From JBGNFV01 sp049645705 (GTDB taxonomy: Bacteria > Bacteroidota > Bacteroidia > Cytophagales > Cyclobacteriaceae), in the NCBI GenBank assembly GCA_049645705.1, contig JBARUK010000073.1, positions 24,941 to 88,940 of the forward strand: a stretch of DNA of 64,000 nt, given 5' to 3'. Positions 42,696 to 50,625 of the stretch are shown in pieces; position 1 is the first letter of the stretch, and the number at the start of each line of letters is the position of its first letter. The notes under the pieces were generated by a model. The model was not told the DNA's origin. It searched no databases and was given only the letters and a program-made list of their open reading frames with translations. The translations under genes were made by a program, and so were the position numbers.

Positions 42696-43010
42696 ATGGC
42701 TGTTGAAGTAGTAACAGACGAAAATTTTGAAACGGCACTTAAAGACAACGAGAAGGTAGTAGTGAAGTATTTCGCTGACTGGTGCGGAAGCTGCAGGCTG
42801 TTTGCGCCCAAGTTTCGCCGTCTTTCTGAAGATGATCGGTTTGAAGGTGTGACCTTCCTGGATGTGAATGCGGAGAAGAGCCCCGGTGCGCGCAAGCTGG
42901 GCGAGGTATCTAACCTGCCTACTTTTGCCGTATTTAAAAATGGTGAGTTGGTAGAAAGTGTAGCTACCAGCAAGGAAGAATCCGTAGTCGGACTTATCGA
43001 AAAGCTGTAA
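42696..43010 (+). CDS. Thioredoxin-family protein with a WCGSC active site
   Basis: A 104-residue cytoplasmic thioredoxin fold. The redox pair is Cys30/Cys33 in DWCGSCR, where classical thioredoxins have WCGPC. The cis-Pro loop is SNLPTFAVF (about residues 69-77), and LDVNAEKSPGARKLGEV is the preceding helix. Replacing Pro by Ser between the cysteines usually shifts the redox potential, so it may be a specialised reductant. It starts divergently from the TrpF-like gene and is followed after four bases by the DUF6952-like gene, forming a two-gene operon that ends at the 43323 terminator. Confidence 0.9.
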   Translation: MAVEVVTDENFETALKDNEKVVVKYFADWCGSCRLFAPKFRRLSEDDRFEGVTFLDVNAEKSPGARKLGEVSNLPTFAVFKNGELVESVATSKEESVVGLIEKL

Positions 43011-43014
43011 GTAC

Positions 43015-43257
43015 ATGAAGATACCTGCAATAAAAAAACTGGTAGAGAACTACTCCGTACAGGAGCTGATGACAGCAGAAGAAGACCTGGTGGAGGAGCG
43101 CGAACCGTCTGTAGAAGTAGAAGGAGCAGACGAAGGCGAAAAGCTGACACACGTATTTGCCGCTATTTTTATCCATGAAAAAATGGAAAAAGAAGGCAAA
43201 GACTTTAAGTCTTCACTAAGGGAATACACCAGTAAAGTGCGTACCAGTATCAGCTAG
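43015..43257 (+). CDS. Small DUF6952-like protein
   Basis: An 80-residue acidic protein (MKIPAIKKLVENYSVQELMTAEEDLVEER..., ending SLREYTSKVRTSIS), mostly helical, with no Cys and no signal. Small proteins of this pattern, with an EGxDEGEKLTHVFAAIFI core, occur next to thioredoxin genes in Bacteroidota and are to my recollection the DUF6952 family. Function is unknown. It starts four bases after the thioredoxin stop, so it is probably a partner or regulator of that thioredoxin. Confidence 0.75.
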   Translation: MKIPAIKKLVENYSVQELMTAEEDLVEEREPSVEVEGADEGEKLTHVFAAIFIHEKMEKEGKDFKSSLREYTSKVRTSIS

Positions 43258-43322
43258 TACACCCTTGGTACCATATCTTTCCCATATGCCTCCATTTAAG
43301 ATCAAATAACTTATATTTGTAT

Positions 43323-43352
43323 AAAGAACGAATTTATTTCGTTCTTTTTTTG
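43323..43352 (+). terminator. Terminator of the thioredoxin-DUF6952 operon
   Basis: AAAGAACGAA and TTCGTTCTTT form a perfect 10-base stem around TTTAT, followed by more T residues. TATATTTG directly before it (43312-43319) looks like a -7 box but has no -33 partner. Confidence 0.88.
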
Positions 43353-43434
43353 TCTCCAAAAGAGTGTAAGCGGTCGTTTACGCCGTCATTTTATCACCGA
43401 AAACCAGGCTTTGAACCTGGCGAATAAGGCACAC

Positions 43435-44550
43435 ATGAGTAAAAAAGGAAGAGTATTAGTAGCCATGAGCGGTGGCATAGACAGTTCCCTAGCCGCCGTA
43501 TTACTTCACGAGCAAGGCTACGAAGTTGTCGGAATGACCATGAAAACATGGGATTACGCCTCTGCAGGCGGCAGCAAAAAGGAAACAGGCTGCTGCAGTC
43601 TCGATTCTATCAACGATGCCCGGAATATAGCCGTAAGCCTCGGCTTCCCCCACTTTATCCTGGATATCCGGGATGAGTTCGGCGATTTTGTTATCAATCA
43701 CTTTACTGATGAATACCTGAATGGCCGTACGCCCAACCCCTGCGTGCTGTGCAATACACATATAAAGTGGGATGCACTGCTGCGTCGCGCAGACAAGCTG
43801 GACTGCGAGTTCATTGCCACCGGTCACTACGCGCAGCTAAACCAGCATGATAATGGGTGCTACTTTATTTCCAAAGGGCTGGACAAACGTAAAGACCAGT
43901 CGTACGCGCTGTGGGGAATAAGTCAGGAGAGCCTGAGCCGTACCATATTTCCCCTGAGTGGCCTCACCAAAGACCAGATATACGATATGGCGGCCGACAA
44001 AGGCTTTATGGAGCTGGTGACCAAGTCAGAATCGTACGAAATATGCTTTGTACCGGACAATGACTACCGCGGTTTCCTGAAACGCCGTGTGCCCGAACTG
44101 GAGACCCAGGTGGCCGGGGGCGAGTTTGTGCTGGAAGATGGTACCATTGTCGGCGAGCACGAAGGATATCCCTTTTATACAGTCGGACAGCGAAAAGGAT
44201 TAGGGATAGCACTGGGGTATCCTGTCTATGTAACAGAGATACAGAAAGACCATAACCGGGTAGTGCTCGGTACATTTGACGAACTGAGCCGCAACGGTAT
44301 GTACGTGAATAACCTGAATATGATGAAATATCCCGAACTGGGTAATGAAAGGCTGGAAACCAATACGAAAGTACGGTATAACGATGGCGGATCACCGGCT
44401 GTGATAGAACAGGCAGGTGATATCATGAAGGTTTATTTTGGAAATGGTGTTTCAGCTATAGCCCCCGGCCAGGCGGCCGTATTCTACGAAGGCGATGACG
44501 TAGTGGGTGGCGGCTGGATCACAAAAAGCTTTAACCACAATGACCGGTAA
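43435..44550 (+). CDS. mnmA: tRNA-specific 2-thiouridylase MnmA
   Basis: A 371-residue enzyme that thiolates U34 of tRNA-Lys, -Glu and -Gln. The PP-loop AMSGGIDSSLAAVLL is at residues 10-24. The catalytic Cys lies in TPNPCVLCNTHIKW and the second in YEICFVPDNDYRGF, the pair that forms the persulfide/disulfide. GHYAQL, KDQSYALWGI and YTVGQRKGLGIALGYPVYV are also typical. The ATG at 43435 (MSKKGRVLVAMSGG) is chosen; a TTG at 43411 would add eight non-conserved residues. The downstream lipoprotein gene starts 11 bases before its stop. Confidence 0.95.
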   Translation: MSKKGRVLVAMSGGIDSSLAAVLLHEQGYEVVGMTMKTWDYASAGGSKKETGCCSLDSINDARNIAVSLGFPHFILDIRDEFGDFVINHFTDEYLNGRTPNPCVLCNTHIKWDALLRRADKLDCEFIATGHYAQLNQHDNGCYFISKGLDKRKDQSYALWGISQESLSRTIFPLSGLTKDQIYDMAADKGFMELVTKSESYEICFVPDNDYRGFLKRRVPELETQVAGGEFVLEDGTIVGEHEGYPFYTVGQRKGLGIALGYPVYVTEIQKDHNRVVLGTFDELSRNGMYVNNLNMMKYPELGNERLETNTKVRYNDGGSPAVIEQAGDIMKVYFGNGVSAIAPGQAAVFYEGDDVVGGGWITKSFNHNDR

Positions 44551-45211
44551 GAACAGTTTAATATACATAGCACTGGCTGTCTTCGGGCTCATCTCTGCTT
44601 CCTGCGGTGATGATTCCGAGGTGCCTGCCCGTGTGGATGCTGCGGGGTACTTTCCCCTGCAGGCCACCATCTTGCGGGTATATGAGGTAGAAGACATCAC
44701 CATTAGCCCGCTGGGCGGCTCGGATACGGCGCGGTACCAGCTAATGGAGGCAATAGGCGACTATTTTGTGAACTCATCCGGCATAGAGAACTGGAACCTC
44801 TACCGGTACCGCCGGGCGGACAGCGACGACCCGTGGGTATTTCAGAGCACCACCCCGCTACGTATCCAGGACGGTAATTATATAGTCACCGAAGACAATA
44901 TTCCTTACGTAAAGCTGGCTTCACCACTATTTGATGGAAAAGAATGGGACGGAAATGCGTATAATGCATCTGCTTCCGATGTGTACACTGCGCGGTTCGA
45001 AGAGGAGGGTGACCTACTGACTGTCGTGCAGGAAGAACTGCGCGATACTATCGTGAGCCAGGATATACGGAAAGAGGTGTACAGCTACGATATCGGATTA
45101 GTATATAGGGAAATTACCCTGCTGAACTACTGTACGCGGCCTGATTGCCTGGGTGAGGGTATAGTAGAAGACGGAAGGGTATACAAACAAACACTACAGG
45201 ATATATGGTAA
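44540..45211 (+). CDS. Predicted lipoprotein of unknown function
   Basis: A 223-residue protein with a signal peptide and lipobox ISASC (Cys22). The mature part is beta-rich with YFPLQATILRVYEVEDI, then RYQLMEAIGDYFVNSSGIENWNLYRYRRAD and LVYREITLLNYCTRPDCLGEG near the end. This is the kind of small exported protein found as DUF-type lipoproteins in Cytophagales, but I do not recognise it. The C-terminal CTRPDC pair could form a disulfide. ATG 44540 overlaps mnmA by 11 bases and its stop overlaps the subtilase start by seven, so mnmA, this gene and the protease form a tight operon. Confidence 0.75.
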   Translation: MTGKNSLIYIALAVFGLISASCGDDSEVPARVDAAGYFPLQATILRVYEVEDITISPLGGSDTARYQLMEAIGDYFVNSSGIENWNLYRYRRADSDDPWVFQSTTPLRIQDGNYIVTEDNIPYVKLASPLFDGKEWDGNAYNASASDVYTARFEEEGDLLTVVQEELRDTIVSQDIRKEVYSYDIGLVYREITLLNYCTRPDCLGEGIVEDGRVYKQTLQDIW

Positions 45212-46860
45212 ACAAGGCCGGGTTAGTTTCGATAGGGTTTATAGTCATTCAGTTCATCTGTTTCAAGGCTGTAGGACAGACTAACCGATACATGGTCTTC
45301 TTTACCGATAAAGACACGGCTGCATATGAAGCAGCCGATCCCCTTACTTACCTCTCTCAACGCTCGCTGGACAGGCGGCAAAACCAATCCATAGACCTTT
45401 CTGCAAGGGACTTTACAGTCAGCCCCGCGTACCTGGACAGCGTAGAAGCCTACGGGATGGAGGTATACGGTACATCGCGCTGGCTTAATGCCTGCCTGGC
45501 TTCCGGCACCATAGACCAGGTGGAAGACCTGCAGCAAAGCACGGTAGTAGACCGTGTATATTACGTGGCACCTCAGAATGTGCCGGTAAACGGCCGCCGG
45601 TCTCCTGCTTCCCGTAAGAAAAAGTATGACCGGAAAATGAATGCCGACGAGGTCACTGACTACCAGAATAACCTGCTGGGTATAGACGTAATGCAGCAGG
45701 ACGGGTATACCGGGGCTGGCATGCTGATAGCCGTAGTGGACGGAGGCTTCCTGGGCACCGACGTAGTAGATCCCTTTGCTCATATTTATACTGAAAACAG
45801 GCTGATAGCCACCTATAACTTTGTCAACTATACAGAAGATGTATACGGTGACACCGATCATGGTACGAAGGCACTGAGCTGTATGGCCGGGTTGATAGAA
45901 GGCGTATATACCGGTGCCGTACCGGATGCTGATTATATGCTGCTGGTGAGCGAAGATGTGACATCTGAATACCGGGTAGAAGAATACAACTGGATACTGG
46001 CGGCAGAAATGGCCGACAGCACCGGGGCAGATATCATCTCGACCTCACTTGGTTATAACTTCTTCAATGATCCTACCATGGACTATGCCATTACGGATAT
46101 GGACGGCCAGACGGCGGTGATCAGCATAGGGTCTAACCTGGCGGCAGAAACGGGCATGCTGCTGGTGAGTAGTGCCGGTAACGAAGGCGACAACGCCAAC
46201 TGGATCACCGTGGTACCCCCGGCGGATGCTCCCAGCGTACTGGCGGTAGGCTCCTTTAGCGGTGAAACGCTCACCCGGGCCAGCTTCAGCTCTACCGGCC
46301 CTACGGTAGATGACCGCATAAAGCCGGAGGTTTCCGCCCCCGGTGCGCCTGCACGGTGTATCAATAAGAACGGCCAGCCCACTACCTCTTACGGCACTTC
46401 CTTTGCCGCACCGATCGTAAGTGGCCTGACGGCTGGTTTCTGGCAGGCAAACCGCGAACTGTCGGCCGATGAAGTAAAAGAAAGGATTATCCGCTCAGGC
46501 CATATCTACCTGGCCCCGGACTCTCTGGTAGGGCATGGCGCACCTAACTACGAGCGTGCACGTGACAATATCGTTCTGAGCGATGGCAACGACCTGTCCG
46601 GTCCGGACATTAACCCTTACCCATATCCCAATCCGCTCACAGGCGGTATGCTGAATGTACCGGTCAGCGGATTCAGTGAAAACAGGGTAGAGGGCAGCCT
46701 CATCAGCAATGACGGCCGCCTGGTGGCCTCCTTCAATATTACGAATATTTCGGGGGAAACAGTCCGCCAGATCGAGCTTGAGAACCTCCCTGCCGGGGTC
46801 TACCTGCTTACGCTCTATGGCCAGTCTAAGACACTTAAGTACCGTATTGTAAAATACTAA
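45205..46860 (+). CDS. Subtilisin-like (S8) serine protease with T9SS sorting domain
   Basis: A 551-residue secreted protease. After a signal peptide (about 1-25) comes a propeptide-like region with YMVFFTDKD and LSQRSLDRR near the start. The S8 domain has catalytic Asp179 in VVDGGF, His219 in DTDHGTKAL and Ser399 in YGTSFAAP, with oxyanion Asn326 in SSAGNEG. From about residue 472 the sequence YPYPNPLTGG...LPAGVYLLTLYGQSKTLKYRIVKY is a T9SS sorting domain, so the enzyme is exported to the surface or medium. It overlaps the upstream lipoprotein gene by seven bases. The substrate is unknown. Confidence 0.92.
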   Translation: MVNKAGLVSIGFIVIQFICFKAVGQTNRYMVFFTDKDTAAYEAADPLTYLSQRSLDRRQNQSIDLSARDFTVSPAYLDSVEAYGMEVYGTSRWLNACLASGTIDQVEDLQQSTVVDRVYYVAPQNVPVNGRRSPASRKKKYDRKMNADEVTDYQNNLLGIDVMQQDGYTGAGMLIAVVDGGFLGTDVVDPFAHIYTENRLIATYNFVNYTEDVYGDTDHGTKALSCMAGLIEGVYTGAVPDADYMLLVSEDVTSEYRVEEYNWILAAEMADSTGADIISTSLGYNFFNDPTMDYAITDMDGQTAVISIGSNLAAETGMLLVSSAGNEGDNANWITVVPPADAPSVLAVGSFSGETLTRASFSSTGPTVDDRIKPEVSAPGAPARCINKNGQPTTSYGTSFAAPIVSGLTAGFWQANRELSADEVKERIIRSGHIYLAPDSLVGHGAPNYERARDNIVLSDGNDLSGPDINPYPYPNPLTGGMLNVPVSGFSENRVEGSLISNDGRLVASFNITNISGETVRQIELENLPAGVYLLTLYGQSKTLKYRIVKY

Positions 46861-46872
46861 TCTGCCAAAGGG

Positions 46873-46904
46873 TTGCATGGCTTACAATGGTCGGGTTATA
46901 TTTG
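46873..46904 (+). promoter_or_regulatory. Near-leaderless promoter of rpe
   Basis: TTG (46873-46875), 21 bases, then TATATTTG (46897-46904), an exact TAnnTTTG box, followed by four bases and the rpe ATG at 46909. Transcription would begin at or just after the A of the start codon. Confidence 0.6.
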
Positions 46905-46908
46905 ACGA

Positions 46909-47559
46909 ATGAAACCATTGATTGCCCCCTCCATTCTGGCTTCTGACTTTGCCAATCTGCAGTCTGAGATCACTATGCTTCACAATAGTGAGGCCGACTG
47001 GATACACATTGACGTTATGGATGGCATGTTCGTGCCGAATATCTCTTTTGGCATTCCTGTCATAAAGGCCATACGCGAGTACACTTCCAAACCTTTTGAT
47101 GTACACCTGATGATCGAAGGCCCGGACCGTTACCTAAAGGAATTTAAGGAATGCGGTGCTGACCATATCTATGTGCATTACGAAGCCTGCCCGCACCTGC
47201 ACCGGACACTGCAGATGATACGCGACCTCGGCTGCAGGACGGGTGTGGCCATTAATCCTCATACTCCTGTAAACCTTCTGACTGATGTACTGCAGGACAC
47301 TGACCTGGTGTGCATGATGTCAGTAAACCCGGGATTTGGCGGACAAAGTTTTATTGAAAATACCTATAGCAAAGTTCGCTCGTTAAAAGACATGATCAAC
47401 GCCCGCAGTCTGGATACCATGATCGAGATTGACGGGGGTGTAAATGCCAAAAATGCACCGGATCTGGTACAGGCCGGAGCCGATATACTTGTAGCCGGAA
47501 GCTTTGTGTTCAAATCAGAAGATCCTGCCGCTACTATAAGTGATCTGAAAAAAGCATGA
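46909..47559 (+). CDS. rpe: Ribulose-phosphate 3-epimerase
   Basis: A 216-residue TIM-barrel enzyme that interconverts ribulose-5-phosphate and xylulose-5-phosphate. It has IAPSILASDFANLQSEI at the N-terminus, HIDVMDGMFVPNISFGIPVIKAI with the metal/catalytic His and Asp, DVHLMIEGPDRYL, MMSVNPGFGGQSFIENTYSKVR, and IEIDGGVNAKNAPDLVQAGADILVAGSFVF with the second catalytic Asp. Length is normal. It links to the zwf-pgl-gnd set at 11-15 kb, although it is far away and in a different operon. The receptor gene downstream overlaps it by four bases. Confidence 0.95.
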   Translation: MKPLIAPSILASDFANLQSEITMLHNSEADWIHIDVMDGMFVPNISFGIPVIKAIREYTSKPFDVHLMIEGPDRYLKEFKECGADHIYVHYEACPHLHRTLQMIRDLGCRTGVAINPHTPVNLLTDVLQDTDLVCMMSVNPGFGGQSFIENTYSKVRSLKDMINARSLDTMIEIDGGVNAKNAPDLVQAGADILVAGSFVFKSEDPAATISDLKKA

Positions 47560-49967
47560 TTAAACCCACAGTTGTCCTGCGGAACGGCTTATTGGCTGTG
47601 TTCCTTATATGTATGCTGCCGCTCAGCGCTATAGCCCGCCAGGGCGATGGCGTACTGAAAGGCCGTACGGTAAAGCAGGATGGCTCGGCGCTACCTTCGG
47701 TAAATATATCCGTAAGGGGAGTGGGTACGGGTACTACGAGCCAGCGCGATGGCTCGTATGCTATCAGGATACCAGCAGGTGACAGTGTCAACGTACTGTT
47801 TACCCATATAGGCTACTACCCGGTAGAAAAGGCCGTACGGCTGCGGGCCGGGCAGGAGTACAGCCTGGAAATTACGATGCGGGAAGAGACCCTGGTACTG
47901 GACCAGGTAGAGATCGGTTCCTCACGCGATACGGAGAGGGAACAGGCCGGTATGACGAAACTTTCGCCCAAAAGCCTGGAAGAACTGCCCTCGCCCTTTG
48001 GCGATATAAGCCGCCTGCTGGCTACCCTGCCGGGGGTGGTGGCTAATAACGAGCTGAGCTCTAGCTATACGGTACGGGGAGGTAACTTTGACGAAAATCT
48101 GGTCTATGTAAATGGTATACAGGTATACCGCCCCTTCCTGGTAAGGGCAGGCCAGCAGGAAGGCCTCAGCTTCATAAACCCGGACCTGGTAGAAAATATA
48201 GAGTTCAGTGCCGGTGGCTGGCAGGCACGCTACGGCGACAAGCTCTCTTCCAGCCTGAATGTGACCTATAAAAAACCCGAAGAAACGGCTGCTTCTGTAG
48301 CCATAGGCCTGCTGGGAGGGCGTGCACACGCTGAAGGTACCAGCCTGAACGGACGCCTGCGATACATAGGCGGAGTGCGGCACAAGAACAGCCAGTACCT
48401 GCTGAACACATTTGAAACTCAGGGCCAGTACCTGCCCCGGTTTACCGACGGACAGGCATTCGTAACCTACGAGCTGAAGCGACGGGGTGGCAAGCCGGTG
48501 ACTGAACTGTCTGCCCTGCTTAACTACGCGAGCAACCGCTACCTGGTACAGCCGGAGACTCGCGAAACGACTTTTGGTACGTTTAACCGTGTGCTGAGGT
48601 TTTTTGTGGCTTTTGATGGCCAGCAGATACTGGACTACGACACCTGGCAGTCGGGCCTGAAACTATCACATGTATTCAATGATAAGCTGCGGGCCGAAGC
48701 GATCATATCCGCCCTGAGTACCCGTGAGCGTGAGTATGTGGACCTGGAAGGTGGCTACCGCCTGTGCGACGTAAACCGCGATCCAAGCAGCCCCGGCTTT
48801 AACCAGTGTGTGGCCATACGCGGGCTGGGCACGGAGTACAACTATGCCCGTAACCGGCTCAACGCCAATATCTACTCGGCAGACATCAATACATTCTGGA
48901 GCTGGAGAAAGAACAACACGCTGATAGCGGGCCTTGGCTATCGCTACCAGGACGTGGATGACCGCATACGCGAATACGGATTTCTCGACTCGGCTGACTT
49001 TGTCACGCTGGATGAGCCGATAGACAATGATATTAACCTGAACATTAACCGTATATCGGCCTATGCGCAGAACACTACGGAGATAGGAGAGAGGCAGGTA
49101 CTGACATACGGCCTCAGGGCCAACTATGTGGATGTGACGGGGCAGTTGCTCCTAAGCCCGCGGGTGCAGTACAGCTACCGCCTTCCATGGGAGCGTGATG
49201 TGGTATTTCGCCTGGCTACGGGGCTGTACCGCCAGCCACCCTTCTACCGGGAGTTTCGCGACCGGCAGGGCCAGTTGAACAAGAACATAAAGGCACAGTC
49301 TTCCCTGCACATTATCAGTGGGCTGGATTACGAGTTCAAGCTATGGGACAGGCCCTTCAAGTTTATCACCGAAGCCTATTATAAGCACCTGTGGGACGTA
49401 AATACTTATGAGGTAGATAATGTGCTGATCCGCTACTTTGCGGACAATACGACTGATGCCTATGCATGGGGAGCTGATTTCCGTGTGTCCGGCGAGTTTA
49501 TCCCTAATACCGAGTCATGGTTTAGCCTGGGCATACTGCGTACCCGGGAAGATATACAGGGCGATGACCAGGACTACATCAGAAGGCCATCAGACCAGTT
49601 GGTGAATATGGCTATTTTCTTCCAGGACCATCTGCCTAATAACCCGACGGTACGGGTAAATGTGGGCATATTCTTCGGTTCGGGACTACCCTTCGGCCCT
49701 CCCGGTGTACCGGAGGCGCGCAATGCCTTTACCGGCCAGTCTTACCAACGGGTGGACGTAGGCTTCTCCAAGATATTTTTATTTGAAGGCAAAGAGGATT
49801 TCTCCCTGAAATCGATCTGGGTGGGTGCTGAGATACTTAACATGCTGGGTACGGAGAACGCCATATCCTACACCTGGATCAGAGACGTGACAAATACTGA
49901 GTTTGCCATTCCTAATTCATTATCGGCAAGATTTTTGAATATACGTATCGTAGGAAAGTTTAACTGA
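47556..49967 (+). CDS. TonB-dependent outer-membrane receptor
   Basis: An 803-residue receptor. After a signal peptide (about 1-27) it has a CarboxypepD-reg-like domain (about 30-115: LKGRTVKQDGSALPSVNISVRGVGTGTTSQRDGSYAI...), a plug (about 135-235: SPFGDISRLLATLPGVVANNELSSSYTVRGGNFDENLVYVNGIQVY) and a 22-strand-type barrel to the C-terminus, ending LNIRIVGKFN. This layout is typical of Bacteroidota receptors for siderophores, glycans or peptides. No SusD partner is adjacent, so a SusCD role is unlikely. It starts with a four-base overlap (ATGA) with rpe. The two share a promoter but no obvious function. Confidence 0.92.
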   Translation: MIKPTVVLRNGLLAVFLICMLPLSAIARQGDGVLKGRTVKQDGSALPSVNISVRGVGTGTTSQRDGSYAIRIPAGDSVNVLFTHIGYYPVEKAVRLRAGQEYSLEITMREETLVLDQVEIGSSRDTEREQAGMTKLSPKSLEELPSPFGDISRLLATLPGVVANNELSSSYTVRGGNFDENLVYVNGIQVYRPFLVRAGQQEGLSFINPDLVENIEFSAGGWQARYGDKLSSSLNVTYKKPEETAASVAIGLLGGRAHAEGTSLNGRLRYIGGVRHKNSQYLLNTFETQGQYLPRFTDGQAFVTYELKRRGGKPVTELSALLNYASNRYLVQPETRETTFGTFNRVLRFFVAFDGQQILDYDTWQSGLKLSHVFNDKLRAEAIISALSTREREYVDLEGGYRLCDVNRDPSSPGFNQCVAIRGLGTEYNYARNRLNANIYSADINTFWSWRKNNTLIAGLGYRYQDVDDRIREYGFLDSADFVTLDEPIDNDINLNINRISAYAQNTTEIGERQVLTYGLRANYVDVTGQLLLSPRVQYSYRLPWERDVVFRLATGLYRQPPFYREFRDRQGQLNKNIKAQSSLHIISGLDYEFKLWDRPFKFITEAYYKHLWDVNTYEVDNVLIRYFADNTTDAYAWGADFRVSGEFIPNTESWFSLGILRTREDIQGDDQDYIRRPSDQLVNMAIFFQDHLPNNPTVRVNVGIFFGSGLPFGPPGVPEARNAFTGQSYQRVDVGFSKIFLFEGKEDFSLKSIWVGAEILNMLGTENAISYTWIRDVTNTEFAIPNSLSARFLNIRIVGKFN

Positions 49968-50033
49968 CAGATTGCAGTTGGTTTTTCCGGATGATTGATG
50001 ATTTTTACTCCGTGAAAAAAATACTTTAATACG

Positions 50034-50621
50034 ATGAAACGCATACTTCCCTTTTTAGCCCTGGTAGTAATTTTGGCCGCTGGTATAGGTTGTGCCAAAC
50101 GTACGGTAACCCGTGTAAGCCCGGATGAGCAGATAGACCTGAGCGGCCGGTGGAACGATACCGACTCTAAAATGGTGGCCAGTGAGATGACCAGTGATGT
50201 CTTGAACAGACCCTGGATCGATGAACACCGCTCGTCTACTGGCAAAAAGCCGGTGGTGATCATTGGTACTATCACTAACCGTACGCACGAACACATTGAG
50301 CCTGAGAACTTCGTGAAAGACATGGAGCGGGAGTTTATCAATACGGGTAGTGTACGTATCGTTCAGGATGCTTCCTTCCGTGAGCGTATCCGCGAGGAGC
50401 GTGCCGATCAGAATGAGTTCTCTTCGCAGGAGACGGCCAAAGTCTGGGGTAAAGAGCTCGGTGCTGACTATATTATGTTCGGGACTATCAACAGTACGGT
50501 AGACGAATATAACAAGAAGAAGGTGGTGAACTATAAGGTGAACCTGGAGCTGACCAACCTGGAAACAAACGAGAAGGTGTGGATCGGCGACAAAGAGATC
50601 AAGAAATACATCACAAACTGA
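50034..50621 (+). CDS. lpoB: LpoB-like penicillin-binding-protein activator lipoprotein
   Basis: A 195-residue lipoprotein with lipobox GIGC (Cys20). The mature part matches the LpoB/CsgG-like fold: a short linker, then DLSGRWNDTDSKMVASEMTSDVLNRPWIDEH, PVVIIGTITNRTHEHI, the helix ENFVKDMEREFINTGSVRIVQD, and GADYIMFGTINSTVDEYN. In Enterobacteria LpoB spans the periplasm and stimulates PBP1b; in Bacteroidota the partner is not established. The next gene is a COG3014-like lipoprotein four bases later, a pairing also known in other Gram-negative genomes. Confidence 0.9.
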   Translation: MKRILPFLALVVILAAGIGCAKRTVTRVSPDEQIDLSGRWNDTDSKMVASEMTSDVLNRPWIDEHRSSTGKKPVVIIGTITNRTHEHIEPENFVKDMEREFINTGSVRIVQDASFRERIREERADQNEFSSQETAKVWGKELGADYIMFGTINSTVDEYNKKKVVNYKVNLELTNLETNEKVWIGDKEIKKYITN

Positions 50622-50625
50622 TACT

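Noticed and set aside
43312..43319. TATATTTG as a promoter for mnmA
   Set aside because: No TTG at 17-23 bases upstream, and transcription would start inside the perfect terminator at 43323-43352. Better explained as chance next to the terminator.
47556..49967. SusC of a polysaccharide utilisation locus
   Set aside because: No SusD-like lipoprotein or glycoside hydrolase is adjacent, and the neighbours are rpe and lpoB.
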